Part shown: in pieces, positions 36,430 to 49,900 of the stretch | How positions within the stretch are numbered: the first letter of the stretch is position 1 | Layout of the letters: the number at the start of each line of letters is the position of its first letter | Assembly (NCBI RefSeq): GCF_001411555.2 | Contig: NC_049912.1 | Location: forward strand, 25,801,722 to 25,865,721 | Direction: 5' to 3' | Source of the DNA: Juglans regia | Lineage: Eukaryota > Streptophyta > Magnoliopsida > Fagales > Juglandaceae | DNA length: 64,000 nucleotides | The notes under the pieces: model-generated | Told to the model about the DNA's origin: nothing | What the model saw: only the letters and a program-made list of their open reading frames with translations | Database searches by the model: none | Translations under genes and position numbers: made by a program

Positions 36430-39400
36430 ATGACGGTTTTGCTCCGTTGTTCCTGCTTCTTCACTTCCCCGAAACCTCGCCGCCGGTCTCCACCGCCCGT
36501 TCCACTCACCGGAAAATCACTTGCTCCCGGTTAGTTATCCCTCCCGTATACAATCACTTATTTCTTGTCCAATCATTCTGCACCTTTTTGCTTACTAAGA
36601 TCTCTTCTGATATTTGAATAAATTATTGCTCTTTAAGCTAAAATCTTAAGAATGGGCTCGAACAGACCTCAATTAACCTTTTGATTTGGAAGAGTTCATA
36701 TTTTAAGCTCTGTTTCGTTGCCGAGGAAAAAACAAATACTAGGGAAAATGAAGTGGACTTTGTCCAAAATAGGAAAGGCAAAGAGTTTTAGGTACCAGTG
36801 TTCAATTTGTAATTCTATAAGCGTACTTTTTGTTGAAATATGGCTAAAAACTGTGAATGTTTTATTATTGAAGTATGTACTTAAAAAAAGTATATGGGTG
36901 GGTCTTGAACATTTTTTTTTTCTAAATATTATTTTCTGATTAGAAGTTTATAGATACTTTCCCAGAATCCAAGGCATTTTAGATCATCGAGGGATGATTA
37001 TAGTAGAAGCTGAAAAAAAAAGATGGTACGTGTTGCGTGATTTATGACGATGGCTCTGCATAATAAATAAAAACTTTTCAAAAATGAAAGCCATATTTAT
37101 ATATTTGCAATGCATAATATTTCATCAAACCACCATCATTGAAAGTGGATATCCCTTCAGGGTTTTGTAAATCGACTCCAATATAGATAATCATCCTCTG
37201 ACTAACATGCCAATATATTCATTGACTGAATCAGGGAAGCTGGCTTCTCTTTCATATGAAGTGGAGAGGTTTGTGTTGTCCTCAAGAGCTACTTTAAGTG
37301 GGCCATCCGAGATTTGCCATATTTTGGCAAACTTACAATGCCAGGTATGATGGTGAGTTCCCCAATATCAGTGGCTACGTATTTCCTATGAATGGTGGTT
37401 CTCAAAGATGTTGCATTTTCCTGCTGTAGTAGCAGAATAAGAAAACTCCAAATGATAAAATGCAGAGTCAATACCTGTAAAAACTGCTTTAGAGAACAAT
37501 ATTATGCAAAGTTTTGTTGCAGGCTGTTTCTTTGTTTTCTCTCTTGTTTTTTTAGTACAACATCTACCTTCCAAGTTAGCCGCTCCTATCAAGTTCAACA
37601 GACAACGAACCCCAAGGGGTTGGCCCAAGTGGTGAAGGCCTTGGTCTTGGTGTATCACTCCCTTCAAGGTCTAATGTTCAACACCTCATGGATGCAAACA
37701 ATCATTTGGGGCCACACCGCCCGATGAAAAGCCAGCGATTTAACCAGTTCCGTATAGGGAAACTTCCGAGGGTGCGGTGCACGGAACCGAGGTTTACTCT
37801 GCAGGGGTGGGTCCGAAGGGCCCTGCCTTGGAGAGGTTCCCCAACATTAAAAAAAAAAAAAAAGAGTTCAACAGACAAGTCGCTAAATAAAATTTTCATG
37901 GTTTGGATTTCATTTGACTGACGTCAAAAATGAACAATATATCACTATAAAAACAAATAAGTTAGGTCAGCGTAAATTTTTCAAGCGATATATACAAGCT
38001 CCAAATTACCATGTATGTGTTCTAGGTTCCATTCTTTGCACCTCTTCATTTTCCTCCTTTACAGCGAGTACTGTGGTCAATTCTTCCATCTGATCAATAA
38101 TTATCGGTTTGACAGGGGAACATGCAGTTAAGAACCCCAACGATGGCATTTCTTGTTGGTAATGCCTTGATGTTAACTACACCTCTTAAAGCTCTGGCAG
38201 AAACATGTGAGGCTGATAACTCTGTTTTCAATATGAACATGCCATTACTGCTGTTTGTGGCCCTTATAGGAGCCACTGTTGGAGGTAAGGTACCATTGGC
38301 TTTGTGGCCGCTTTGTGGCCTTCTCTAGTTTTTTTGGTTATGATTTCTTTGGAGAATGTATTCAGAATATATATCTGGATTTTTCTCTATTTTTTTGGGT
38401 AGAATTGTTTGTCCTTTAAAAAACAATTTCATTTGTTTACTGCAAAGTTCATTCTTCTATTATCTTGACGAAAAAGTGTAAGAAAGTGCCTCATATAGAA
38501 CGATCCAAAGGCCAGGTTTTTCACCCAGGCAGCCACGTAGAAGTTTAATATTGAGGCATGGAAATTCCCTACTCAATTCCCAACATGCATGAATTGTTAA
38601 TGTCTGCCTCTAGCGTTATATCTTCACTTCCTTGGTCTCTCTTCACTTTTAGAGGAACGATCACTTTGTAGACAATGAGACTCAGCTGATTAGGACATCC
38701 AAGCTTCTGAATATAGGATGATTTCATTCTCTTTTCATAAAGTAGCATTTTTCAGTTTGGAATGGAATATTGGAAATATCACCTGGAAGTATTTTCATTT
38801 CTTACCTCATTGTAAGGATTATAATTGGCAGTGGCTACGTGAATTAATGGAAAGGAGCCCCATGCTACCCTTCCTGATACAAACCCCCCCGGCGCGGGGG
38901 GCATGTGTGTATGTATATTATGAATTTGAAGTGTAGATCTACAGCTATGTTATGCACATTCTTCCCCTAATTGCAGAGTGCTTGTATGATAGGGTGGGTT
39001 GCTCGGCAAAGGAGAGGGGAATTGAAGCGGCTGAATGAACAACTGCGCCAGATCAATGCAGCTCTAAGAAGGCAAGCTAAAATTGAGTCCTATGCGCCTA
39101 GCTTGAGTTATGCTCCTGTTGGTGGAAGAATATCAGAGAATGAAGTGACAGTTGATCCAAAGAAGCACGAGTTGATTTCTAAACTGAAGACTGGAAAGAA
39201 TTTTTTGAGGAATCAAGAACTGGAAAAGGCCTTGATGGAGTTTAAAACAGCTCTTGAGCTTGCTCATAATTTAAATGATCCTACCGAGGAGAAGAAGGCT
39301 GCTAGGGGTTTAGGTTTGTTTGCATTCTCTATCCTGCAATTGGCCTCTTATGATTACTTTTAAGATACAAAATCAACAAACCAAACCACCGAAGGCATGG

Positions 39401-39769
39401 TCCAGGGATCTTGGTTTTATTATTATTATTATTATTATTTTCTTTTAAGCCTTCTTTTCGTTTATTTGTTTTGCTTAAAAAACATAATTTCTTGGGTCAT
39501 ATAGTTGTGATTTTACCAAGGTAGCCATTCATCTCAAGTTCTTCTGATTCAAAAATGATCTTTCAGGAGCCTCACTGCAAAGGCAAGGCAAGTACGAGGA
39601 AGCCATCAAATACCATTCCACCGTTTTGGCAATCTCTGAGAGAGAAGGGGAGGACTCAGGAAACACAGAAGCTTATGGAGCAATTGCCGATTGCTACACT
39701 GAGCTTGGAGATCTTGAACGAGCAGCAAAATTTTATGACAAATATATTGCAAGGTTGGAAACAGACTGA
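36430..39769 (+). CDS. FLU: FLU, TPR regulator of tetrapyrrole synthesis (chloroplast)
   Basis: Five exons: 36430-36529 (ATG), 37235-37344, 38116-38284, 38993-39313 and 39567-39769 (TGA); 300 aa (Arabidopsis FLU about 316). The N-terminus (MTVLLRCSCFFTSP, then Arg/Pro/Ser) looks like a plastid transit peptide. A hydrophobic helix lies at about 113-127 (MPLLLFVALIGATVGG), then a coiled-coil-like stretch (about 131-155, RRGELKRLNEQLRQINAALR), the conserved IESYAPSLSYAPVGGR, and TPR repeats from about 170 to 295, including the conserved ARGLGASLQRQGKYEEAIK. In Arabidopsis FLU sits on plastid membranes and binds glutamyl-tRNA reductase through its TPRs, stopping 5-aminolevulinate synthesis in the dark. 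Exons 1-2 encode poorly conserved sequence and are less certain. The exon 4 acceptor is the second of two AGs 16 bases apart; only it keeps the frame. Intron 2 carries a SINE. Confidence 0.93.
37606..37864 (+). mobile_element. tRNA-derived SINE in FLU intron 2
   Basis: A perfect 14-base target duplication AGTTCAACAGACAA lies at 37592-37605 and 37865-37878. A-box-like GTTGGCCCAAGTGGTGAAGG and B-box-like TGTTCAACACC lie near the start, and the element ends in an A run. It is a pol III type SINE in the sense orientation. Confidence 0.92.
39418..39442 (+). repeat. (ATT)n microsatellite in FLU intron 4
   Basis: About eight ATT units just after FLU exon 4. Confidence 0.9.
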
Positions 39770-40333
39770 TGCGTCCCTCTCAGAACCACCTAGTTTTTCT
39801 TTAGTAATGATGCACTAAGATTGTAGTACTATTAGTCGAGTTTGCAAACAGCTGGTCAACAACATTGCCTTGCGGATCATTTCATTTTTGTGCTTGAGTT
39901 GACAGTCAGTTGATGTAGAATAATACCTTGCGAAATTATTTTTGGTTTCATCGTGCGACTGGGGTTGTAGAGCATCAGGTTTTGCACTAATACAAATCCA
40001 AGAGCTCGGAAACGTAAAATGAGACAAACAAATGATGCATGGGTAGATTCAAGTTACTCTGAAAAGCCTTAAAGAGAGACTATGGCTTGTATTCCCTCTA
40101 ATAATATCATTAATCACTCATCATCACTACAATTTTGAAAACACAAAACATACATCATGATACATATATCCAAACAGAAAGCAAGCATACGAAATGATAT
40201 AGGGTAACAACAACCTCACCGTTGGAGAACGGGGGAAAAAGAAGAAGATAATATAAAGCTACAAACTGAAATAAATTCTGCAGAAAGCAGGATATAAGGG
40301 TTTCACCATATAGCCAAACTCTCATTGCGTATG
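39770..40333. other. Convergent spacer FLU / UBP1
   Basis: Only 564 bases separate the two stop codons of genes pointing at each other, so both 3' UTRs must fit here. No other gene seen. Confidence 0.7.
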
Positions 40334-40956
40334 CTACTGGTAGTACATAAGCTGCTGGGCAGCAGCAACATTCTGGAACCCACCATCATATATAGCCTGG
40401 CTTGCTCCAGCAGCACCCATGCCCATCGCTGCCTGCTTAAGAGGGTGCTGCCCCTGAGGGTGCATAAGAGCATGAACTCCACCCATTTTGCTCATGGCTA
40501 GTTGCCGCTCATAGGCCAAAATATCAGTGGCAGAAAGGCCAGGTAAAGGTGCAGCTGCAGGTGGGGGTAGTGGGTTTGAAGTTGTTCCTGGTGGTGTCGG
40601 CTTGCTACCCCAAGAGCACTACAAACAAGGAGAAACCGATTTAAGGGTCAATATACCCAGTCCCCAATTAATCATCAGGAGAGAAAATATATATATATAT
40701 ATATATCTTAAATATAATAAACGTCAATAAGCAGGCAGGTCTTCGTCCATCTTTTTTTCCATTTTTACCCTTCAATAGGTATTTCTTTGCCATTTCAGTC
40801 CTCGATAACTTTTTTTCCCCATTTCTGCCCTTGAATTGGTATTTATTTGCCATTTATGTCCTTATCATTCTTAGTCAATATACAATTTTATCCATATTGT
40901 CCTTATCATCTGCCAAATGATATTTTAGTTCATCCAGAAATTGTAACGCAAAGACA

Positions 40957-40997
<41 letters not shown>

Positions 40998-43900
40998 AAA
41001 ATCTCAAAAATTCTACCATCATGAAGAATTAATACAAATATTAGCACCAAAAATATTAAATTTACCATAGATTTTAATTTTTCATGGGAGTATTTTACTG
41101 ATTTATCAATCATTGAAAAGACTGTTATGTGGCGTACATCAAAACACTAAAAACAGCATTTTGCATTACCAAATATTGAGATATCAATACCAACTGCAAT
41201 TGAAAAAAAAAAAAAAAAAAGAAGGTTACTGAATCTAAAGTGAAGCCCGGCCACATAAAACTTACGAGGGAGTAGGTGAAAGAGAAGAAAAAGAAGTCTG
41301 AACCCCACCTAACAAATCTAGCATAAGCATGTCCTTTCATTCATAAATCATATAACAATGACCCAAGTTGTCTAGCAAAAGACATCTTTACCAGCCAGGG
41401 ATGCCTTGGCATGAGTATTGTAGCACTGCAAGCAAGGGCAAGTATAATCTATATCCTTCTGTGGCGACAATATAGCCTTACTAAAAAGTAGGAAAACACA
41501 CCTTAATTTGTTTGCCACAAAGATATGACTGAGTATTTCCCATCTGAATAGCCAGGGCTGCCTCAGCATGAGTACTGTATCTCACAAAACCAAAGCCTTT
41601 ATCTCGCTGGACCCGGACCTCCTCAATAACTCCAGCACCAAGAGCATGGAAGTGGCGATGAAGATCAAGCTGAGTGACCTGCAATCAGGAAAAAATATAA
41701 TTACTTGGAGACGGATTTTTAAAAGCCTAAAAAACGAAAACCTAAATATCCAAAAGGATACAGATAATTCCAAGGAACATGCAGAACTCATAAGAAAGAA
41801 AATCCTATATTTCCCCCTCCCTATTCTCAGAAAATTTATGGAGTCAGTCTGAGAAGCTGGAAGGCATAAAAGTGCAGAAATTCAGCTCATTGCTGTAACC
41901 CACAGTAAGTATATAGAACTTTCACAACCACAGCAGAACAAAAACTAATTTGTATCTGTGAGCATGTGGTGTATTTGTGCACATGTAAATGAACAAAACA
42001 ACGAGCTGATATACAAGGGATGGTATCTTGCCTCTGAAGAAATATTGCCCACATAAACAGTGGTATATTGAGGGTTATTCTCTGGAGTGTCATTATTTGC
42101 CGTCTCTTTGCCATCTTCTGCACAATGAAGATACAAAGCAAAGGATTTTCATATGCTTAGCACAACAACAGTTAGTCATGAAGTCTGAGGAGAATTGACA
42201 AAAATTTGAACTTAGGTAGGCCAAAATCTGCACTCCCACCATCCAGTCCCCCGAAAAGAGCATAATTATAAAGAAACTGGACTGGTAACAGTATAATGGT
42301 GATCCACACCCAACTGGACTCACCTGATGAACCATTTGTTAGTTCTACCACACTTTTGGCATCCGAGCTCTGCTTGTCTTCATTGGAACCAGCACCTTTT
42401 GTGGCCCAGTTGCAGCGTATCTGTCTACTGCCAAGCCACTTCCCTGAAAAATTAATCCCACACTTCACATTATGGTCACAAAGAATAGATACAAGAAATA
42501 TACAAGGTATATGTCTTGAACGGAAACAATATGCACAGGGAAGGGACCTTTTTTTTATAGGTACACGGCATGGATACATGAAAGAAGTAACCCTTCCATG
42601 TGTATACATTTTGATCAATTTTTTTACTTGTCAAAAAAATAAATAACTCTAGAGATTATAATATTAGTACTAATAATGCTTTATTTTCTTAATTTGATTT
42701 TCTAAATCTAATCCCTTTTTTTGCACTAAATTTGAGAGTCTCAGCTGTATTAAATGGAGTCAATTCTCGTGTACTTAGGCTATGCCTATCATTATTTAAT
42801 AAAATTGTTTACTTATAAAAAAAAATTAAATGGATTCAAGAAAATGAGCTAAATCCACAGTTTTACCTCAGGGTATCACCCAAAATAAAGCATCTTAAAG
42901 ATAATAATTGCAGCTTCATTACTGCAGAACAAAGAAAATATAAAATATAACAAGATAATCCTTACCCGTTAAGTCATTTATTGCACTTTGTGCATCCTGA
43001 GTAGACAGGGAAAATGTCAAAACTATGGTAATAAACAACATCACAACAGAAAAGAAATGCAAAATACAAGCAGACACTAACAAAAGCATCACCTGTTGGC
43101 TCCGGAAAGAAACAAACCCAAATCCTCTTGACCGCCCAGTCTTCTGATCCCACATAACCCTTGCATCTCTGAAACCGGTAACTATTAGATTAAGCCCCGG
43201 TTTGGATTGTAAACTCATGTCAACTTATCTCAACTCATCTCATCTCATCATTACAATTTACCCAAATTTTCACACAAAATATAATAAAAAATTCAACTTT
43301 TTCAAATTCCAAAACAATAATAATATTAAAAAATAATATTTTAACAATATTTTATTCAATTCATCTAAAACCATCTCAACTCATCTTTGAATCCAAATAG
43401 AGCCTACGTGCACCCAATAAGGCATGAAGTATTATTGTAAGCATCACACATCATGAATAAGGTTGTTTACTAATGAATTTTGTATTCCCGGAAGTTCTAA
43501 AAAGTTTCTTCAAGCATCTTAGTCTACCCAGGAGGAAAAGAAGAAGAAGAAGAAGAAGAAGAATCAAGGAGGAATCAGAGATCTGAAGCTTACGAACAAC
43601 TAGGATAAACAGAGAAGCAGGCAAATAATGTAGCATCTGTAACCTCAGGGCTGAGATCACCCACAAATATGTTGTAGTGACCTGCACAGCGTTACTACAA
43701 GTAAAATAAAGAGCCCGTGCTTATAAATGCAAACTGATTGCATGTATTAAAGTGCAAGTGTGAAAAAAGCATCAACCTGATGTATCCTCCCTCTGACCAC
43801 TAGCATATGCCCAATTAACTTTGATAGGCTGCCCAAACCTGAAAATCACGTAAAAAGATGTAAGAGAAAGCCAAAAGACAGATCAAAAAAATATTGAGCA

Positions 43901-46900
43901 TTTCACTTACAGATGCCTCCCATTCAGATGCAATATAGCAAGAGCAGCTGATCTGCGATCGAAGTAGTGAACAAAACCATATGATGACTGCAAAAGCAGA
44001 GAAAACAACAAAATTTTGTTAAGTTGTCAGTTGAATTAAGTTTGAAGAACTCAGGAATGGAGTATAAACCAATTCAAATACCCAAAAAGGAAAGGACAAC
44101 CATCTAAGATAAGTGAAACGCTACCTTCTCCTTTCTAATAAGCTTGCAGTTTTCCACGGGACCAGTACTTGCAAAAACTTCTTGGAGAAGTGGTTCTGTT
44201 ACTTGTGAATGGATGTTTCCCACGTATCTGTGGTTCAATAGTAAAAAGATTATCTTTACTTCTCAAAAGAAATAACAGGAAAGAGATTAAGAGCTGTAGA
44301 TGATTTAGGGGGGGACAAAATATATCTACTCAATCTCATTTCTCAAAACAAGCTATAACCCACACCTAATCATAATACTCGATACCATCCTGAATGACTT
44401 TAGTGGCATAGGTTAAAAAAGGTAATAAATAAATAAAAATGATAGCCCTTCGTATAGCTCAAGAGACTCAAAGGAGAGTTACTATCAGTTTCTGGTTAAG
44501 GAATATGAAAGTGGCGTGAACAGGCTCACAAGTGTGAAGGTTAATCAAGCTTTAAGAAACAAGCACGAAATCAAACCAAAAAAAAAAACAAAGATAAACA
44601 GAAAATTGTCTAGACAAACACTCACACACTGCGGCAAGTACTTGGATCAAAACCAGGAGGCAGATTTCCACTTGGAATTGGCTCAATCTGCAAAACCAAA
44701 ATGTGAAAAAAGAAAAGAAAATAAAAAGAACAAAATAAAACAAAAATATCGCTCTACCAGCATAAGACCATTTCAATCCAAGGATTAAACCAAATTGAGT
44801 AAGGTATTTGCCACATTTCAAAAGAAAAGAACTAGACGCAGACCGACCTAAAGCACGTAAGAAAATAGAGTTCCCTTGTTCAACCTAAAACAAGACTATA
44901 CCTAGAAACTTCCATAGGATGCTCAGCTTTTGGACATTATGTTATTCAAATGCTTTGGTTTCCACTTCCATTTCCAAAATACTACATGCCATGATCAAGT
45001 TGAGAGAATAGAAACACATTTTCCCCTTTTCTGGCAGATAACTGAATCCTACAGCATTTGTGACTACAAATTCAGGTTCAAATAATAATCGAAGGTTAAA
45101 AATATAAAAATCTGAGCTAGAACAAGCTCATTTCTCCAAACAAAAAAAGCCATTAATGATGATGTGATACAGGAAGCAAAAGGCTTGTTTCTTCTATTTT
45201 AGTTACGTTTTCTTTTAGGAATTAGGGGTGCTTTTGTAAACTCATCATTTCTGATATAGGCTTTGCTCTTGATCCATTAGGCTTTCTTTTGGGCTTACTA
45301 TGGATTTTACTAGTTAACTGGTATGGGATGGCATTCAAAGCCCAAAAAGTCCAAGTCCTATTACCATTTGGTACCAGTTATCTATTTATATAGGAGTCAA
45401 GTCTCATATTGGCTTCTTACTAATTATAACATTGATTGAGTACGGTGATGGAAAAGTTATTTTTGAAGCCACAAAACGCATTTGTCAAAAGTAGACAAAT
45501 CCTAGATTCAGTCTTAATTGCAAATGAAATTTTGGATGGACAACCCAAATCTAGATAACCTAGGTTACTTTGCAAATTAGACATGGAGAAAGCCTATGAT
45601 CACATCAATTGGAAGTTTCTACTTTATTTACTTGCAAGATGTGACTTTGAGGAGAAATGGCATAGATGGGTAGAGTTTTGCATCTCTACAGTTTGATGCT
45701 CTATCTTGGTGAATGGCTCACCGGTGGGTTTCTTCGACTACTCCCATGGTTTGAGACAGCTCTCTCTTTTAATTTTTTTTATTCGTCATGGAAGATTTCA
45801 GTAAGATGATTGTGGGCCTTGTCGAAGGTGATTTTCTCTATGGTTTTTAGTGGGGAATGGTGATTGGCTCCATTGATATTTCTCACTTGCTTTTTGCTAA
45901 CGATACTCTCATCTTTTGTGGAGCAAATCTCGGGCATATCCAATTTTTGAGTTTTCTACTTCTTAGTTTTGAAGTTGTCTTGGGTTTGATAGTTAATCTC
46001 TCAAACTCTAAATTGGAGCTAGTGGGGGTTGTCCTTGGAGCAGAGTATTTAGCCTCCCTCTTGTGATGTAAGGTATCATCTCTCCCTGAAGTATTTTGGC
46101 TTACCTTTGGGTGCTACCTTGAAATCAGACACGATTTGGAATGGTGTGGTTGAAAAAGTGGAGCGCAAATTGACTTCTTGGAAGAGGTTGTATATGTCTA
46201 AAGGTGGTAGGCTCACTTTGATTAAAAGTACTCTTCCTAACCTACTCACCTATTTTTGTCGTCCTCCCGCTCCCCACAAAGGTTGCCAGCTGTAATAAGA
46301 AGCTACAATGGGACTTCTTGTTGAGTGGATTGGGGGAAGAGTTCAAATTTCATTTGGTTAATTGGTCACTTGTATGTACTCCAATTTTTGGGGGTGGATT
46401 GGGGATCCGTAACTTATGAAATTCAACCAAGCCTTGTTGAGTAAATGGTTGTGGAGGTACTAGAACGAAAGGGGGGGCCCTATGGAAGTCCGTTATAGAT
46501 TCACAGTTTGAGAAAGCTCGGAAAGGATGGTGCTAGAATGAGTTAAGCAACCCATATGGGGTGGGTTTGTGAAAATACATTAGGAGACATTGGGAGATCT
46601 TCCGAAGACATGAACATAGTGTGGTGGGCGACGACTCTCGTGTTAGATTTTTTTTTGATAAATGGTGGAGTGAACAAAGCCTCCAAGACACCTTCCCTGC
46701 CAGAAAAAATGATGTAGCAATAGCTGATCTCTAGGGTCTTTTCTAGTGGCTCCCCTCAATCGAATGTAGATTTCATTAGGGCAGCCCAAGATTGGGAGTT
46801 CGCGACTACCACAAAGTTCTATGCGGCATTGTATTCCGTAATCATGACAAAGGGTGCCATATATAAGATGAGCTGGAGCCCTTCCAAAAAAGCTAAACTC

Positions 46901-49900
46901 ACCGTAAGATCGTTCTACCAAGTTCTAATGACCTAGAATGACCATGTGCCCATGGAAGAGTATAAGGCAGACAAAAGCTCCTTCAAAAATAGCTTTTTTC
47001 GTATGGACAACATCTTTGGACAAGATCCTCACCACATATAATTGAAGGAAACGCCAAGTAATGGTGTTGGACTGGTGTTGTATGTGTAAAAGGAATGGTG
47101 AATCAATAGATCATTCACTTTTACATTGCGAGGTGGCCATGACCATATGGGATTTTTTTTTGCAAGAATTGGACTGTTATGTGTCATGCCTCTTAGATTA
47201 GTGGATTTCCTTACAAGCTGGAGAGGCCTCCGAGGCAACTAACAAGTGGCAACAATCTGGAGAATGGTTCCTATACGTATGTGTGGTGTATTTGGCGGTA
47301 AATAAATGATAGAAGCTTCGAAGATCGCAAGAGAACAATGGATGAACGTAAAGTTTTCTACTTTAAAACATTGTTATGGGCGGGGGGCCATTGTTTTGTA
47401 ATGGGCTAAATGTCCATGATTTTCTCATTTCGATTGTAAACTCTAATTAGGTTGTTCTCATGTATACTCCATGTGTACTTGAGCTTTGCTTACTTCTATG
47501 AACAAAACTTCTTGATTACCTATAAATAAAAAACATTGACTACTCTTTTTGGAGTATAAGTTCAAATGTTGCTTGGGTGTTGCTTGGGTTCTCCTTAGGT
47601 CACTATAATCTATATGGATGTGACGTTTACCATTCAATAGAGAACATCCTTTGCTGAAATTTCAGACCTTAAACTCTGAGCTTTGTGTGATGCAATCTTT
47701 CTCTAGTGCGTAATGCCAAGGAAGCCTTAAGCGCAATGGCTTGTAACATACGGGTCCTAGACTAAGATTTAGAATTTAGAATTATTATTATTATTATTAG
47801 TAATGTTATTATTTTTAAGATCTATTTTGAGATAGTGATTGTCATTTTGTGGGATTCTTCCACCCTTCACGCCCATATGCCTCTCAGTATTTTCTTTTCC
47901 TAATTTGGATACTTTCCTAACAGGAAACCAACTCTCACGTCAAAAACCCTCCCATAAAATCCTATTTTTCCCCTTCAGCAAACCCACGAGATCCTATGGC
48001 CAAAACCCCTAGTAAAATCAAATTTCCCTACACAGAGAGCTGTGACACCATTCTCACAAACCAAGCACCCACTCGCCAGAAACAGCCATAGAAACCGCCG
48101 ACCCAGCCACCTGAGGCAGCCGCACAACCTTTCCTCTCTCGGTAAGCCATAAACCCCTCTCAGTCGCTCTCTCTCTCTTTCTCCACTGTCAATAACCAAA
48201 CAGCCCCTGTGTGCTTTTGCCCAGTCCTCCGTCGACCACTAGAAAAGTCGGTTCACCTCTCAAGCAACTCAAAAACTGCCGGCCGGTCGCTTTCCATCAA
48301 ACCCACACCTTCCTGGTAAGCCCACGCCAGAATCTTCCTCCTCTCCTCATTGGTTTCTCCATTTGACAGTCTCTTTCTCTCTCGCCAGCATGTCCAGAGG
48401 GAGCTTTTAGTTGCACCGTGGTGACTCCCAGCCAGCCACCCAGACCCACAGTCGCAGTTGGTTCTTCTCTCTCTCGGTAAGTATCGCACGGCTTTTGTCC
48501 CCCCCAAGCCTCTGTGCTTCCCTTCTTTTGTTTATTTTGTTTCAGACTTTTCCAAAAAACCCATGCATTATTATGGGTTTTACACAAATACCTTCAACCC
48601 ACTACCCATAGCCTTTCCGTAAAACGCCTCTTGAAGGAACCTTGTTCATTTACGTGGGCTAAGCTTGGGTTTAAATGGGAATTGTGTTTTAAAATTAGTT
48701 TGGGCCAAGTTGCATTTTTAACAGAAACTATTCTAGTGATTTTAAGTGGGCTGTTTTCCTTAATTGGGGCTGGGCTGGAATTTAATTCAGGCCAAAGTTT
48801 TACTTAAATAAATATATTAGTCGTAGACTTATTTTTTATTAGAAAATATTTATGGGATTTAAAGTATATTTTAAAGCATACTATTGGGCCTATTATTTTA
48901 GTTAATAGTCCCATTGCCTATTTAGTCTGCTTTTAATAAAATTGTTATGTTATACTTTAAATAGAAAATCAAGGAATATTTTATGATTTTTAAATAATAT
49001 TACTATCTATTAACCTTAGTATAACTAAATATGTATTAAATTATCTCTGTGGTATGATTTTAAGTCATTAGCATGTTACAACAAGTTTTTCTAGAAAAAC
49101 TAGTGACGATTAGTGTCTCGTATAGGCCACGAGCTACGACGTGAGATTGTGGAAGCAATGCTAAGAGGTAAGTAGCATGATCATAATTATGTGTGCTGTA
49201 ATTATTCTGATTGTGCATGAAAAATGTGATGTTACCTACGCTATGCTACGAGCTAAGTCAAGGTTAGGCCCCTTTTCACGAATCTCGATGAATTTTGATG
49301 ATATGCTTATGATGCTATGCTGGTATGGATTGTTAGATGGATGAGATGTTATGAAAATCACGTGTATGCCATGTAATGTTCATGTAATATTTAGATCATG
49401 TTATGTCATGCTTATGTTATGCGATGTGGTGGTAAAACTCATATTAATATGCCATGTATAATGTTATGCCATGCACAAGAGTATGCCATGTCAGGTAAAT
49501 TCATGAAGTCAAACATGTTCTCATGCATCATAAAAGCTAATAGAAAACACATGAATGACGAGGGAACTTTAAAATTGGTCTTATGTTATGGGTGGATGTG
49601 CAAGCCACGGACTCAAGCGTGGTCCACCACAATAAAGATATGATGTTTTGAGGTGACACAGACCGAAGCGTGCTTCATCATAGGTTATGTTATGTGGTGC
49701 CACGGACTCAGGCATGGTTCACCATATGATATGTGATAACACGAACCCAAGCATGTTTCAATACCTGTTATGATACAATATGGGGTGCCACGGATCCAAG
49801 CGTGCTTCACCATATGATATGTGATAACACGGACTCAAGCGTGTTTCACTACATGTTATGATACGTTTTGTGGTGCCACAAACTCAAGCGTGGTTCACTA

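Noticed and set aside
37606..37700. tRNA gene at the head of the FLU intron repeat
   Set aside because: Same reasoning: a 14-base duplication and an A tail define a SINE.
38971..39363. FLU exon 4 as an independent 130-codon gene starting upstream of the acceptor
   Set aside because: It continues intron sequence at both ends; the protein match begins at WVARQRR and continues in exon 5.
47975..48807. Several open frames of 60-97 codons inside the solo LTR
   Set aside because: Compositionally biased, overlapping on both strands and matching no known family.
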